64,000 nucleotides of DNA from Streblospio benedicti (Eukaryota > Annelida > Polychaeta > Spionida > Spionidae): assembly GCA_019095985.1 (NCBI GenBank), contig CM032661.1, forward strand, positions 18,404,991 to 18,468,990, given 5' to 3'. The notes beneath the pieces are model-generated. The model was not told the DNA's origin. It did not search any database and worked only from the letters and a program-made list of their open reading frames with translations. Position 1 is the first letter of the stretch, and each line of letters begins with the position of its first letter. The position numbers were made by a program, and so were the translations under genes. Of the stretch, positions 63,110 to 64,000 are shown in pieces.

Positions 63110-63312
63110 TTATGCCACATCGCACGACGAATGCACTACGACACCATGAAATTAGCTCTAATCACGCTTCGAGATTATCATCCAAAGTATACGAATCACG
63201 TGCAGTAACATCATCTGAAATAATCTCTCCCGGATTAGGGAAATACGAAACTAATGCTGTGCGAATTCTTACATTGTGTCAGATAATTAACCTGCTCCAT
63301 TGAGATGCAAAT
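63110..63312. promoter_or_regulatory. Otx/bicoid-type site cluster with octamer
   Basis: TAATC/GATTA cores lie at 63159, 63173, 63221 and 63233, with an E-box CACGTG nearby and a perfect octamer ATGCAAAT at 63305-63312. It is a candidate enhancer for an Otx/Pitx/Gsc-type factor plus a POU factor. Motif-based only. Confidence 0.3.
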
Positions 63313-63847
63313 CTAAGCAAAGGCGTCTCGTGGATGTTGTTTGACAGGTTGGCAAGGATTAAATGCTAAACTATGGCAGGTGTGTTTTATTCGTTACTTT
63401 GGGGGAGCATTTTTGGTATGACAGTTATATCTATTTGTGAATTAGAATATTTTCTTATACGTCACAACACCATGAGCTAAAACATCATAATTGCCACGGA
63501 TACAAACCCTTGTGTATCCCTGTCATTTCGTAAATGCCACTGAAGAGGAAGCTACCGCAATCATGGATACATGTAGGCCTACGTGTAAATAGATATGGAT
63601 ACATGTAAATAGATATACGTTGTATAGTTTACTATCCATATACATGTGCTCAGTCGACTTTACATCTACACCATGTCATTGGCACCCCTATCACACTAAA
63701 AAAATCTTTCAATTGTCACACTATACTCGTTTTAACATACGTAAATGTGCAATTAGCTTATGATATCCTAAGTAGAAAATCAGGTTCTTGACAAACCTTT
63801 TGTGAAATCCATACATATTGATTTCATGATTGATATCAAAGTAACCA

Positions 63848-63866
63848 ACACACACACACGCACGCA

Positions 63867-63921
<55 letters not shown>
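63848..63921. repeat. CA / CACG microsatellite
   Basis: CA repeats enclose a block of about eight CACG/CGCA units, then more CA. It is a compound microsatellite. Confidence 0.95.
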
Positions 63922-63924
<3 letters not shown>

Positions 63925-64000
63925 CGTTGTTAATCAAACGAAAACTTTCTATATTGCACACTGGTGTCTGTACGCCAATCTTCTGCTTCGTTTATTAAAA

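Larger units (their letters stand above)
56814..63847. other. 3' UTR of Snail gene 3 and right-hand spacer
   Basis: AT-rich to about 58.9 kb. It is followed by CG-rich stretches at 59040-60120 and 61720-62040, with E2-boxes at 59066, 59146 and 59381. Open frames (for example 59621-59890 minus) have no family features. No gene is recognised up to the right edge. Confidence 0.5.

Noticed and set aside
63848-63921. Regular CACG/CA repeats considered as a CRISPR-like or satellite array
   Set aside because: It is a simple compound microsatellite without spacers.

Overview
The window is animal nuclear DNA, most likely from a non-vertebrate marine animal, and a lophotrochozoan is my best guess. It has spliced genes with GT/AG introns, long AT-rich spacers with CpG-rich islands, short TA-flanked DNA-transposon remnants, a eukaryotic tRNA gene and many CA/CAN microsatellites. 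A metazoan universal-stress-protein (USP) gene is present; that family is common in cnidarians, molluscs, annelids and amphioxus and is absent from mammals. I cannot name the species.

The main content is a cluster of SNAG/Snail-type zinc-finger transcription factor genes. (1) On the minus strand at the left edge lies the first coding exon (666-364) of a SNAG-domain protein. Its zinc-finger exons lie outside the window, so Snail membership is inferred. (2) On the plus strand, a complete two-exon Snail gene runs 22492-22618 plus 27938-29778. It encodes 655 aa with an N-terminal SNAG motif, a nuclear-localisation-like basic stretch and five C-terminal C2H2/C2HC fingers. (3) On the plus strand, a second Snail gene runs 52397-53864 plus 55558-56813. 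It encodes 907 aa with polyQ, tandem DSGxxS degron-like motifs, an acidic patch and the same five fingers. I found no SNAG exon for it.

Between genes 2 and 3 lie a tRNA-Lys(CTT) gene (31597-31669) and, on the minus strand, a complete three-exon USP gene (50073-48490, 188 aa). The USP gene is head-to-head with Snail gene 3 across about 2.3 kb. The remaining sequence, about 85-90 percent of the window, is non-coding. It holds CpG-rich patches, clusters of the Snail-type E-box CAGGTG/CACCTG near the Snail genes, homeodomain/POU-site-rich stretches, pogo/Tc1-like MITEs, several near-perfect hairpins and simple repeats.

The strongest observations are: (a) a 181-bp finger-coding tract nearly identical at DNA level between genes 2 and 3 with sharply diverged flanks, suggesting gene conversion or DNA-level constraint; (b) apparent absence of SNAG in gene 3, with an eh1-like motif near its N terminus; (c) overlapping DSGxxS motifs in gene 3; (d) dense E2-box clusters suggesting auto- or cross-repression inside the cluster. 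I see no wholly new system. The novelty is in how this Snail cluster is built and may regulate itself.
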